Source: an uncultured Eubacteriales bacterium (GTDB lineage Bacteria; Bacillota; Clostridia; Oscillospirales; Acutalibacteraceae). Taken from it: a stretch of DNA of 24,440 nucleotides. Below the pieces are notes generated by a model. It did not search any database and was not told the DNA's origin. It worked only from the letters and a program-made list of their open reading frames with translations. The stretch's first letter is position 1; every line of letters begins with the position of its first letter. Of this stretch, positions 14,482-23,633 are shown one piece after another. Both the position numbers and the translations under genes were made by a program. The DNA lies in contig CAKSRC010000020.1 of the NCBI GenBank assembly GCA_934486915.1, positions 1 to 24,440 on the forward strand, given 5' to 3'.

Positions 14482-17217
14482 ATGAATATTATGTATAGTT
14501 CCTTAAAAGAAGATAAATTAATACAGGGACAGGATAACACTAACCCTTTTTATGTAAAGGGTCTAAACCGGGTCGTGAATTCTAACTTGCCAAAAGAAAA
14601 GTTACAAGGTCGTTTGGTTGATTCTTCTGAAAATCCAGTGAGGGTAGAAAATCATTTAAAAGAAAGTTATCGTGATGAATTTAACATAAATAAAGTTCAG
14701 GACTCATCATTAGATAAGAGAATGGCGGTACTTGTAATAGGTGTTGACGGACAAACCATTACCGCTAAAGAGTATAAAGATTCACAAGAGGCTAAAAAGA
14801 TAATTATACAAAATGGGGTTAAGGAAATAAACAACGAAGCCTTTATGTTTTATCAAAATTTGGAGGAGATAGAACTTCCGGATAGTATTAAAGAGATACC
14901 AAGCGGTGCATTTTCCGGCTGCATACGATTAAAAAATGTAAGGCTATCTGAAAATATAAAAATAATAGGGGAAGATGCTTTTAGCACATGTGTGAGTATT
15001 GAAAAAATAAATATTCCAAATAATGTGGAAGAAATACTGGACAGAGCATTTTCAGGATGTCAAAAATTAAATACTGCAGTTCTGCCTAAAAGTATAAAAA
15101 AACTAGGAGTTGAAATTTTTCCTTTTTGTAAGGATCTTGAAAGGGTAGAATTTTCAAATGCTATAGAAAAGGTACCGGACAGAGCTTTTAGTTGTTGCTT
15201 AAGTTTAAAGTATATACATTTATATAAAGGCACAAAAGTAATAGGAAAAGGTGCTTTTGAATGCTGTAAAAGTATGGAAGAAATATATATTCCGGAAAGT
15301 ATAACTGAGATATCAGATAGTACTTTTTTCGGTTGTGAGGGCTTAAAATCTATAAAATTACCTAAATATATAGCAAAGATAGGGCAAAATGCTTTTTCAA
15401 GTTGTAAAAATCTAGAGGAAATAGATATTCCCGAGAATATAACCGAGATATCGGATAATACTTTTTTCGGTTGTGAGGGTTTAAAATCTATAAAATTATC
15501 TAAAAATATAGGAAAGATAGGGCAAAATGCTTTTTCGAGTTGTAAAAGTCTAGAGGAAATAGATATTCCGGAAAATATAACCGAGATATCGAGTAGTACT
15601 TTTTTCGGTTGTGAGGGTTTAAAGTCTATAAAATTGCCCAAGAAAGTTAAAATGATAGGTCAGGATGCCTTTTCTAATTGTAAAAATCTAGAGGAAATAG
15701 ATATACCGGACAGTATAACCGAAATACCACCAGAAGTCTTTAGAGGATGCAAAAACCTAAAGTTTATAAGATTACCTAAAAGCATAAAAAAAATGGGAAA
15801 TTATATTTTCGCTAACTATGAGAGTTTCGAGGGAGTAGAGCTTCCAATAGATATAACCGAAATACCGGAAGGGGCTTTTAAAGGTTGTAAGAATTTAAAA
15901 TCTATAAAATTGCCTAAAAATGTCGTAAGAATAGGGCAAAATGCTTTTATTAATTGTGAAAAGCTTAGTGAGATAGAGTTCCCAAATGATTTGACTGAGA
16001 TAATGTTTGGGGCCTTTGGAAAATGTAAAAGTTTAAGGTCTATAAAGTTACCTAAAAATTTGAAAAGGATAGAGAGATTTGCATTTGCAAAATGTGAGGG
16101 CCTTGAGGAGTTAGAACTTTCAGATAATATAACAGAAATACCGGTTGGAGCCTTTGGAGAATGCAAAAGTTTAAAATCCATAAAGTTACCTAAAAATGTA
16201 AAAAAAATAGAGGAATGTGCTTTCGCTAATTGCAAAAATTTAACAAGTGTGGATACTGATTTAAAACCGGATGATTGTGCTTTTAATGCTTTCATGGGTT
16301 GCGAACAATTAGACCTTAGGAAAGTATTTAAATCTGGCCTTGAGGACTATTATGAAACAGTTTCAGACAAAAGATTTATTTATAAAAAAGGAGATAATGA
16401 AAGTTCTATAAAAATAGAAGATGGAGGTAATTTACCGCTATTTTCAGAAAACGGACCTAAAATGAAAGATATTAGACAAGGAAAAATCGGTGACTGTTGG
16501 TTGTTGGCAAGCATTGCTTCTATAGTTAATTTTAAACCTGATGCTATAAGAAATATAATGGAAGAAAACTCTGCGGATAACACCGTTAAAGTATCGCTTC
16601 AAAGAGAGGTATTGTCGGGATTATTTAAAAAGGAAATATATACAATTCAAAAATCTTTATTTAGTAGAGATATAGAAGGAGTAACTCGTCCTATAATGTC
16701 AAGATGCGGGGAGAATATTTGGGTCCAAATACTGGAAAAGGCATTCTCGGCGTATCTTTCGAAAGGGGAGAAAACAATCAATTTCAGTGGTATTGAAGGA
16801 CTTTGTATAGATACAACAAATGAGGTTGAATATAAAGAACAAAGTGCTCAGGATGCATTTAAAATAATACTTGGAAAAGAGGCAAATGGGGGGTATTTAT
16901 TTTCTAAGGGGTCACGTATTGATTACAAAATACTATTTACAAAAATAAAACTGGCATTAGATAATGGTACACCACTTTCCTATGCTATGACTAATAAGGA
17001 AGACGTTGTACTTGATACAGATGGAGACAGACTTATTACTATTCATGTGTATAGTATTGTTGGAATAGAGGAGAATAACGGAAAATATTACATAAAATTA
17101 AGAAATCCATGGGGATATAATCATAAGGACAGAAAACATAGAAAAGGAGATATTGTAACTGTTGATCTATTAGATGCAACTAAGGTTGCTTTTACAATAT
17201 CGAATTTAAAGTGGTAA
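14482..17217 (+). CDS. BspA-type leucine-rich repeat protein with C-terminal calpain-like (C2) cysteine protease domain
   Basis: A 911-residue protein. Residues 1-85 are a non-repetitive head. Residues about 90-625 are tandem 23-residue LRRs of the BspA/LRR_5 type (pattern IxxxAFxxCxxLxxIxLPxx), a fold used for protein or host-surface recognition. Residues about 645-905 are a calpain-like protease: Cys672 in GKIGDCWLLAS, His855 in TIHVYSIVG and Asn875 in KLRNPWGYN form the expected triad. A DTDGD loop (845-849) precedes the histidine. No signal peptide, membrane segment, LPXTG or cell-wall-binding module is seen, so export, if any, is by a non-Sec route. The ATG at 14482 follows AGAGGGTGA. 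It has two or more paralogues downstream. Substrate unknown. Confidence 0.9.
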   Translation: MNIMYSSLKEDKLIQGQDNTNPFYVKGLNRVVNSNLPKEKLQGRLVDSSENPVRVENHLKESYRDEFNINKVQDSSLDKRMAVLVIGVDGQTITAKEYKDSQEAKKIIIQNGVKEINNEAFMFYQNLEEIELPDSIKEIPSGAFSGCIRLKNVRLSENIKIIGEDAFSTCVSIEKINIPNNVEEILDRAFSGCQKLNTAVLPKSIKKLGVEIFPFCKDLERVEFSNAIEKVPDRAFSCCLSLKYIHLYKGTKVIGKGAFECCKSMEEIYIPESITEISDSTFFGCEGLKSIKLPKYIAKIGQNAFSSCKNLEEIDIPENITEISDNTFFGCEGLKSIKLSKNIGKIGQNAFSSCKSLEEIDIPENITEISSSTFFGCEGLKSIKLPKKVKMIGQDAFSNCKNLEEIDIPDSITEIPPEVFRGCKNLKFIRLPKSIKKMGNYIFANYESFEGVELPIDITEIPEGAFKGCKNLKSIKLPKNVVRIGQNAFINCEKLSEIEFPNDLTEIMFGAFGKCKSLRSIKLPKNLKRIERFAFAKCEGLEELELSDNITEIPVGAFGECKSLKSIKLPKNVKKIEECAFANCKNLTSVDTDLKPDDCAFNAFMGCEQLDLRKVFKSGLEDYYETVSDKRFIYKKGDNESSIKIEDGGNLPLFSENGPKMKDIRQGKIGDCWLLASIASIVNFKPDAIRNIMEENSADNTVKVSLQREVLSGLFKKEIYTIQKSLFSRDIEGVTRPIMSRCGENIWVQILEKAFSAYLSKGEKTINFSGIEGLCIDTTNEVEYKEQSAQDAFKIILGKEANGGYLFSKGSRIDYKILFTKIKLALDNGTPLSYAMTNKEDVVLDTDGDRLITIHVYSIVGIEENNGKYYIKLRNPWGYNHKDRKHRKGDIVTVDLLDATKVAFTISNLKW
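15295..15708 (+). repeat. Three near-identical 138-bp tandem units within the LRR region
   Basis: Units begin at 15295, 15433 and 15571, each coding 46 residues (two LRRs) containing ITEIS, TFFGCEGLKSIKL, IGQ/IGQD and LEEIDIP. Their similarity at the DNA level is far higher than between other LRRs of the protein, pointing to recent in-frame amplification. Confidence 0.88.
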
Positions 17218-17290
17218 AATGGGTGTAAACTTGATATTTTACATAGTGTGTTTTCATTTTAGCTGAATGTTTTTAGATGAGGGATTGATT

Positions 17291-20200
17291 ATGCGTGAAT
17301 TTTTAGAAAAAGATGGAACAAAACAGGAAAATGGTATAAATTCTTTTGGCAATATAAATAATTTTGGACAAGGAATAAATTTCGATAAGGTTAGGATAGG
17401 GGCAGAGGAAAATATATCTGTGATAGGAAAAGAAGGATGTATCCTCACGGAGGATGATACTAGAGGCTTAATGAATGTCAAAAAGGTAATCATAAAAGAC
17501 GGAGTTACGGGTATAGATCCAAATGCTTTTGCCATGTGCCAAAATATTGAGCAAGTAGAGTTTCCTGATAGTATAACTGAGTTACCTGAGTTTGCCTTTA
17601 AGGGTTATAGGAGTTTAAGAAGAGTAAAATTATCAGAGAAAATGCAAGTAATAGCAAAAAGTACCTTTGCCGGATGTGAAAACCTGGAGAGGGTGGAATT
17701 TGGAAGCAATATAACTCATATACTTAATTTTGCATTTATTAACTGCAAAAGTTTAAAGCAAATAGAATTGCCCGAATCGGTAGAAGAAATAGGAGAAGGT
17801 GCTTTTGGGCATAGTGGATTAGAGTATATAAGTTTACCAGGAAAAGTAAATGAAGTAGGGCCAGGCGCTTTTTTTGATTGTGCAAACTTAAAAAGAGTAG
17901 TATTACCCGGCAGCATACAACAAATGGGAGTATGTGTTTTTAGGAATTGTAAACAACTTAAAGAAGTAAAACTGGAACCCGGTATAACCACAATATTTCC
18001 TGCTACATTTTTTGAATGTTATGGTTTAGAGCAGATAGAATTGCCTGAATCGGTAGAGAAAATAGGACAAAGTGCCTTTAAGCGCTGCAGTAGTTTAAAA
18101 AAAATAGCATTGCCTGAAGGGATAAATGAAATAGAAAAGTTTGTATTTGCTGAATGCTTAAGTTTGAGTGAGGTAAATTTACCTAAACGAATAGAGAGAG
18201 TGTCAGAGGGTATGTTTCTTAGATGTAAAAACTTAAAGAAAATAGTCATACCTGATAATGTAAGAGAAATAGGAATGGGCGCTTTTGGTGATTGTGAAAG
18301 TTTAATGGAAGTAATATTTCAGGGAGATATACAAAAAATAGAAAAACAAGCTTTTCAAAATTGTGGGAAATCAGTATCAGAACAAATAGAAAAGGAAAGC
18401 AGAAAAGATATGCATGGGATTCCTGTTTTAGATAATGGTATGCCGCCGGTTAATATACAACAAATAGATAGGCAAGCTTTCTATAATTGCAGCAGTGTAC
18501 TGAGTCGGCCAATTAAAGGTATACAAAAGATAGAGGACAATGCCTTTAATATGTGCAAAGGGGTGCAGGAGGTAAAATTAGAAGAAGGCATAACTGAAAT
18601 ACCTAAAAGTGCCTTTAAAGATTGTAAATACTTGAAGAATGTAGTACTTCCTGAAAGCGTAACAAAAATAGGTGATGGCGCTTTTTGGGGTTGTCAAAAT
18701 TTATGTTCAGTACAATTGCCGGCCAATATAGAAGAAGTAGGCATACAAGCCTTTTGTGGTTGTACTTGTTTAGCAGCTATAAGTAAGGACAATATTCAAA
18801 GTATAAAGAAAATAGGAATTAGCGCTTTTAAAGATTGCCGTCTTTTAAAGAATTCGTTTAAGGATATACAAATGTTAGGGGGACATGCTTTTTATGGTTG
18901 TGAAGGTATACAAAAAGTAGAATTTGCAAATGGTATAACCGAAATACCTCCAACTGCTTTTTTCTCGTGTAAGAATCTAGAAAATGTAATACTTCCGGAA
19001 AGCGTACAAACAATAGGACAAACTGCTTTTAGCGAATGTAAAAGTTTAAGTGAGATAGTATTACCTGAAAGGGTGAAAAAAATAGGAGCAGGTGCTTTTC
19101 AAAATTGTGTAGGATTAAGTAAAATAGTATTTAAGGGAAATATAGAAAAGATAGGAGAAGCTGCCTTTAGCGCGTGTGGAAAATCAGTATCGTTGCAAAC
19201 AGAAGATGAAGAGGAGGAGGAGAGTGATCTTGAAGATTCTGAAGGTACAGATGCAGATGTATTGCCCATCAGCATAAAAGAATTAGGGAAAAATGCTTTT
19301 CGAGATTGCGGCAGTTTATTAAATGGATCGTTCAAAATTACGGAAAATATAGAGGAAGGCGCCTTTTATGGATGCGAAAACATTAAAGCAATAGAGTTGG
19401 AAAAAAGTATAACCGAAATACCTAATTTTGCATTTGAAGGGTGTACGGATTTGGAGGATGTAAAATTATCTGAAAATTTAAAGAAAATAGGGGAATGGGC
19501 TTTTGCCAATTGTGAAAAATTAGAATCACTAATTCTACCGAAAGAAATGGAAAAAATAGGAGATTATGCTTTTTTTAATTGTTATAATTTATTAGATGTA
19601 TGTAATACTGGTGTACAAAGTGTAAAGGAAATAGGAGAAGGTGCCTTTTGGAATTGTAATTATTTTAGTTCCATTGTTAAAGATGTAGAAAAAATAGGAA
19701 GAAATTCATTTAAGTGCTGTTATCATATGGACAATATATGTTTAAAGGATGGTATAGAAGAGATACCTGCCCGTGCCTTTGAGTGTTGCTCAGATTTAAC
19801 TAAGATAGAATTACCAGAAAGTGTAAAGAAAATAGGGGCGCTTGCTTTTTTTGGCTGTGATTACTTAAAATCAGTAAAATTTGGAAATAACATACAAAAA
19901 ATAGAAAATTATGCTTTTGCCAATTGTAAGCGTTTAGAGAAGGTAGAACCGCAATTGGGTCCTAATATTTATGCTGCTAATGCTTTTAAAGGGTGTACAA
20001 AATTAAATATTTACAAACCTATTAATTCTAATTCGGATAGTGATAATTTTGAAATTTTAGATGATCAATTTTACTATAAAGGGGATTGGGAGGGCAACTA
20101 TCCTATATCCATAGAGGATAGGAGTGATGTACCTTTATTTTCTAAAAGCGGACCTAAAATAGAGGATGTCCAGCAAGGTAAAATTGGTGACTGCTGGCTG

Positions 20201-20863
20201 TTAGCGGCACTTGGTTCTATAGCCAGCTGCAGGCCAGGGTTTATGGAAAATATAATGAAGGATAATTCGGAAAGCGGTACTGTAAGTGTAACTCTGCAAA
20301 GAAGGATAGGACCGTCAAACTTTAAAGAAGAAGTGTATACAGTTAAAAAATCTATATTTAAATCAAAAATTCTAGAAAAAAGTAATGAAATAATGTCGAA
20401 ATCACAAACAAATATTTGGGTACAAGTGATGGAAAAGGCATTTTCAGCATATTTGGGTAGTGGTATATCAATCAATTTTAATAATATTAATGGAGGTGAT
20501 GGCCAAAAACCATTTGAAATTATACTTGGAAAGGAGGCGGAAAATTCAATAGGATATAATAAATTAAGTAGGGACAAGAAACAATTATTTGAAAAAATAC
20601 AAAGAAATTTAGAATGTAATGTGCCTCTTTCATTTGCATTTTGGGGCAACTTAAATGATTTAGATGGAGATAAAGTTAGAGAGCATCATGCATATAGCTT
20701 GGTTGGTGCAGAGGAGAATAATGGTGAATATCACATAAAATTGCGAAATCCTTGGGGACATAATTGGGATAATAAACATAATTCTAAGGATGCGGTCACT
20801 ACAGTAGACTTGGGAAAAGTGGTTAATACTAAATTCATTATATTAAATTTGCATGAAAAGTAA
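17291..20863 (+). CDS. Second BspA-type LRR protein with calpain-like protease domain
   Basis: About 1190 residues, a longer paralogue of the gene upstream. A short head with FGNINNFGQGINF leads into LRRs from about residue 60 to 915, interrupted by an acidic insert at 638-656 (13 of 19 residues Asp/Glu) and by a non-LRR insert near residues 360-400. The calpain-like domain spans about 940-1185 with Cys968 in GKIGDCWLLAA, His1133 in EHHAYSLVG and Asn1153 in KLRNPWGHN; DLDGD (1123-1127) precedes the histidine at the same distance as in the first copy. No signal peptide or anchor. I chose ATG 17291, seven bases after GAGGG; an in-frame ATG at 17267 lacks a ribosome site. The 73-base gap after the first gene has no terminator, so they may be co-transcribed. 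Confidence 0.9.
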   Translation: MREFLEKDGTKQENGINSFGNINNFGQGINFDKVRIGAEENISVIGKEGCILTEDDTRGLMNVKKVIIKDGVTGIDPNAFAMCQNIEQVEFPDSITELPEFAFKGYRSLRRVKLSEKMQVIAKSTFAGCENLERVEFGSNITHILNFAFINCKSLKQIELPESVEEIGEGAFGHSGLEYISLPGKVNEVGPGAFFDCANLKRVVLPGSIQQMGVCVFRNCKQLKEVKLEPGITTIFPATFFECYGLEQIELPESVEKIGQSAFKRCSSLKKIALPEGINEIEKFVFAECLSLSEVNLPKRIERVSEGMFLRCKNLKKIVIPDNVREIGMGAFGDCESLMEVIFQGDIQKIEKQAFQNCGKSVSEQIEKESRKDMHGIPVLDNGMPPVNIQQIDRQAFYNCSSVLSRPIKGIQKIEDNAFNMCKGVQEVKLEEGITEIPKSAFKDCKYLKNVVLPESVTKIGDGAFWGCQNLCSVQLPANIEEVGIQAFCGCTCLAAISKDNIQSIKKIGISAFKDCRLLKNSFKDIQMLGGHAFYGCEGIQKVEFANGITEIPPTAFFSCKNLENVILPESVQTIGQTAFSECKSLSEIVLPERVKKIGAGAFQNCVGLSKIVFKGNIEKIGEAAFSACGKSVSLQTEDEEEEESDLEDSEGTDADVLPISIKELGKNAFRDCGSLLNGSFKITENIEEGAFYGCENIKAIELEKSITEIPNFAFEGCTDLEDVKLSENLKKIGEWAFANCEKLESLILPKEMEKIGDYAFFNCYNLLDVCNTGVQSVKEIGEGAFWNCNYFSSIVKDVEKIGRNSFKCCYHMDNICLKDGIEEIPARAFECCSDLTKIELPESVKKIGALAFFGCDYLKSVKFGNNIQKIENYAFANCKRLEKVEPQLGPNIYAANAFKGCTKLNIYKPINSNSDSDNFEILDDQFYYKGDWEGNYPISIEDRSDVPLFSKSGPKIEDVQQGKIGDCWLLAALGSIASCRPGFMENIMKDNSESGTVSVTLQRRIGPSNFKEEVYTVKKSIFKSKILEKSNEIMSKSQTNIWVQVMEKAFSAYLGSGISINFNNINGGDGQKPFEIILGKEAENSIGYNKLSRDKKQLFEKIQRNLECNVPLSFAFWGNLNDLDGDKVREHHAYSLVGAEENNGEYHIKLRNPWGHNWDNKHNSKDAVTTVDLGKVVNTKFIILNLHEK

Positions 20864-20877
20864 TAGATTTTAATCGA

Positions 20878-22885
20878 ATGTCGGATTTTAACCAGACATG
20901 GAATTTTGGTCAAATATTAGGTTTTGATATAGGTAAAATGAATATATCAAAAAGTTTATCCACAATAGGAAAAAAGGATGTATCCTTACGTAGGATGATA
21001 CTAGAGGCTTAATGAATGTCAAAAAGGTAGTCATAAAAGACGGAGTCACGGGTATAGATCCAAATATTTTTGCCAAATGCCAAAATATTGAGCAAATAGA
21101 ATTTTCGGATAGCATAACTAAGATGCCTGACCGTACCTTTATCGGTCATAGAGGATTAAAGATGGTAAGACTATCAGGAAACATAAAATTGATAACATTA
21201 AGTGCTTTTAATGGCTGTCAAAGTCTAGAGAAAGTTGAACTTGAATCTGGGACAATCAAAATTCTTGATTTTGCTTTTGAGTACTGCAATAGTTTAAAAA
21301 GAATAGAATTGCCTGAAACAATAGAAAAAATAGGAGGATGTGCCTTTAGAGGTAGTGGTTTAGAAGAGATAATTTTACATAAAAATATAAAAGAAATAAG
21401 CCAAGGCGCTTTCAAGGATTGCAGTGACTTAAAGAGAATAATATTGCCCGAAACCATAGAGAAAATAGGAGGCCATGCTTTTGAGGGTTGTACTAATTTA
21501 ATAGGTATAAGTCTGCCAAAGAGCATAAAAAACTTGGTGTTAGTGCTTTTAGGGACTGTGTAACAATGTATGATGTGAAATTTGATGATAATATTGATAT
21601 GAATGAAATACCTAGTTATGCCTTTTTTGAATGTTATAATTTACAAAAAATAGGGTTGCCCAAGACCATAAAGAGAGTAGGAGATTATGCTTTTTGTTAT
21701 TGTGACAATCTTGAGACAGTAAAATTTCCCGGGGGTATTGAAATAATAGGAGAAAACTCTTTTGAAGGTTGTGCAAAGTTAAGGGAGGTAAACCTTAGAG
21801 ATGGCATAATTGAAATAGGAGATTATGCTTTTTCCGAGTGCAGGAGTTTAAAAAAAGTAAGATTATGAGATAATATATATAAAGTAGGAACATGTGCTTT
21901 TAAAAATTGCGATAATTTAATAGAAATAGAACCTAAGTTGGATGCTGATATTTTTTCAATTAATGCTTTTGAAGGTTGTACAAAATTAGATGTTGATAAG
22001 TATATTGACTATAATTTTGATGATTACAATGGAAAAGTCTTAGATAAAAAGTTTATTTATAAAGGCGACTCTGGGGAAAAACACCCTTTAACTATAGAGG
22101 ATAAAAGTAAGTTATCGCTATTTTTTGAAGACGAACCGAGAATGGAGAATATACAGCAAGGAAATATTGGTGATTGTTGGCTAGTAGCATCACTTGCTTC
22201 TATAGCTCATTATAGACCGGATATTATAAAGGATATTATAGAGAATCACCCTGAAGGTGGTACTGTACGTGTGAAGCTTCAAAGAGAGTTGAAACCGGGA
22301 AAGTTTAGAAAAGAATTTTATACAATCAAAAAATCGATATTTAAAACGGAAAATGGAGAAGATGTTTCGATAATGTCTAGGTTCCAAGAAACTATTTGGG
22401 TGCAAATGATAGAGAAGGCATTTTCAGCATATTTTGATAAACGGAGTAATTTGATTGATTTTGGCAATATTGTCGGCGGAAAGACTTACGATAAAGGTGC
22501 ATTTAAAATTATACTTGATAAAGAGGCGAAAAATGGATATTTTTCTGATAATATATCAGATACAGAAGTAAAAGAACTATTTGAAAGGATAGAAAATGCA
22601 TTAAAAGATAATGTGCCTCTTACCTATGGTATGGTCGAAGATGGGGGAGTTTTAGAAGATACGGAAGGAGATGAAGTTGCTTATTCACATGATTACAGTT
22701 TAATTGGGGCAAAAGAAATTGATGGGAAATATTATATAGAATTGAGAAATCCTTGGGGTCATAATTTTAAAGTAAATATTGTTGATGATGATTATGAATA
22801 CATTAAAAAGAGCCCAGTAATAATGGTAGACTTGAAAAAAGCAACTCGTGGACATTTTTTTGTAGGTAATTTAGGTGATAAATAA
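20878..22885 (+). pseudogene. Third LRR-calpain paralogue, disrupted
   Basis: A homologue of the second gene broken in four places. From ATG 20878 the head (WNFGQILGF) matches the paralogue, then a one-base deletion near 20973 shifts the frame. TAG at 20991-20993 replaces a GAG. A missing A in the A6 run at 21527-21532 shifts the frame again; restoring it joins KSIKKLGVSAFRDC to the following LRRs. TGA at 21866-21868 interrupts the last LRRs. Beyond it the frame runs open to 22885 through the LRR cap and an apparently intact calpain-like domain: Cys codon 22175 in GNIGDCWLVAS, His codon 22688 in SHDYSLIG, Asn codon 22748 in LRNPWGHN, with DTEGD at the usual place. No ribosome site stands before the C-terminal frame. 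Confidence 0.85.
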
Positions 22886-23066
22886 AAATATAAGGGGCAT
22901 TTACTATGTTTATAGAGAAAAGTATACGAAAGAGAAGTAAAGGCAGCATAGGTTGTCTTTGTACGAAAGACACAGGTCTAAAATTAAATACCGTTGATTG
23001 AAAAATGAATTTCAGCAAGAAATTAGCAGAAAATCAAGTAAATCAAAACGAAGAGAAAAACGCATT

Positions 23067-23570
23067 ATTACAGAGAATGATACAAGAAATTTAGGTAATG
23101 TGACTAAGATAGTCATAGATGACTCCACCCTTATAAAATTTGGAAACTTGAAGTAAGTAGTATTGTCTAAAAGCATAACAAAGATAGGAGAAAAGCATTT
23201 AACGGTTGTGAAAATCTTGAGGAAGTAGAGCTAGAAGGTGATATAAGGAAAGTATCAAATATGACGTTTTACGATTGCAAAAGGTTGGATATTAGCAAGA
23301 TATACGGGTATGATAGGTAAGAATATAATAAGCAAAATTGTGATTAATATATAAGGAAACTACACTAGAGGGTCGAGAGTGTGTTTTTAATAATTGCAAT
23401 AAACTAATCAGAGTAGCTATGTATTAAGAAGTTTTATTGATATTTTTATATATGGTAAGGAAAATATTGGAGAGAATATATATGTAAATAAAGTTGCAAA
23501 ACTTGTGGAAATTATACTATAATAATCATAATAAGACAGATATATCAGTATACCTTGAGGATGAACCATG
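23067..23570 (+). pseudogene. Decayed fragments of at least one more LRR-calpain copy
   Basis: This stretch has no ORF of note but translates in pieces into family sequence. From 23070: TENDTRNLGNVTKIVI, matching TEDDTRGLMNVKKVII of the second gene; a TAA at 23154-23156; then VVLSKSITKIGE, a one-base deletion in the A run near 23193, and AFNGCENLEEVELEG to DCKRLDISKIYGYD, which matches the LRR cap AFEGCTKLDVDKYIDY of the third copy. Near 23383 a fragment ECVFNNCNKLIRV, and near 23535 DISVYLEDEP, resembling LSLFFEDEP just before the protease domain. The calpain domain is gone. The order of fragments suggests internal deletion or the remains of two copies. In 22886-23066 I see nothing clear. 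Confidence 0.7.
23494..23523 (+). promoter_or_regulatory. Possible promoter for the HEXXH gene
   Basis: TTGCAA (23494-23499), 18 bases, then a perfect TATAAT (23518-23523), about 110 bases before the ATG at 23634. It begins with the same GTTGCAAAA as the promoter at 13404 (CATTGCAAAA at 14135), but the spacer differs and the site lies within decayed LRR sequence. Confidence 0.4.
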
Positions 23571-23633
23571 ATTGTTAAATTTGAGTTAAAAGTAACAGTT
23601 ATTATCTATTTGGATTTTTAGGGAAAATTAAAT

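Noticed and set aside
15060..15641. Long open frames on the minus strand within the LRR genes (also 15816-16295, 20098-20649)
   Set aside because: They are opposite-strand shadows of the repetitive LRR and protease coding sequence; they have no ribosome sites and their proteins mirror the repeats.
17214..17242. GTAAAAT/ATTTTAC inverted repeat after the first LRR-calpain gene as a terminator
   Set aside because: Only seven AT-rich pairs with a 15-base loop overlapping the stop codon and no T tract after it.
21938..22885. Independent stand-alone calpain gene starting at TTG 21938
   Set aside because: No ribosome site precedes it, and the same frame extends upstream through LRRs interrupted by a single TGA, so it is the 3' part of a disrupted larger gene.
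22906..23001. Small ORF starting ATG at 22906 after AAGGGG, about 31 codons
   Set aside because: It ends within degenerate LRR-family sequence, has no recognisable features and could be chance in this decayed stretch.
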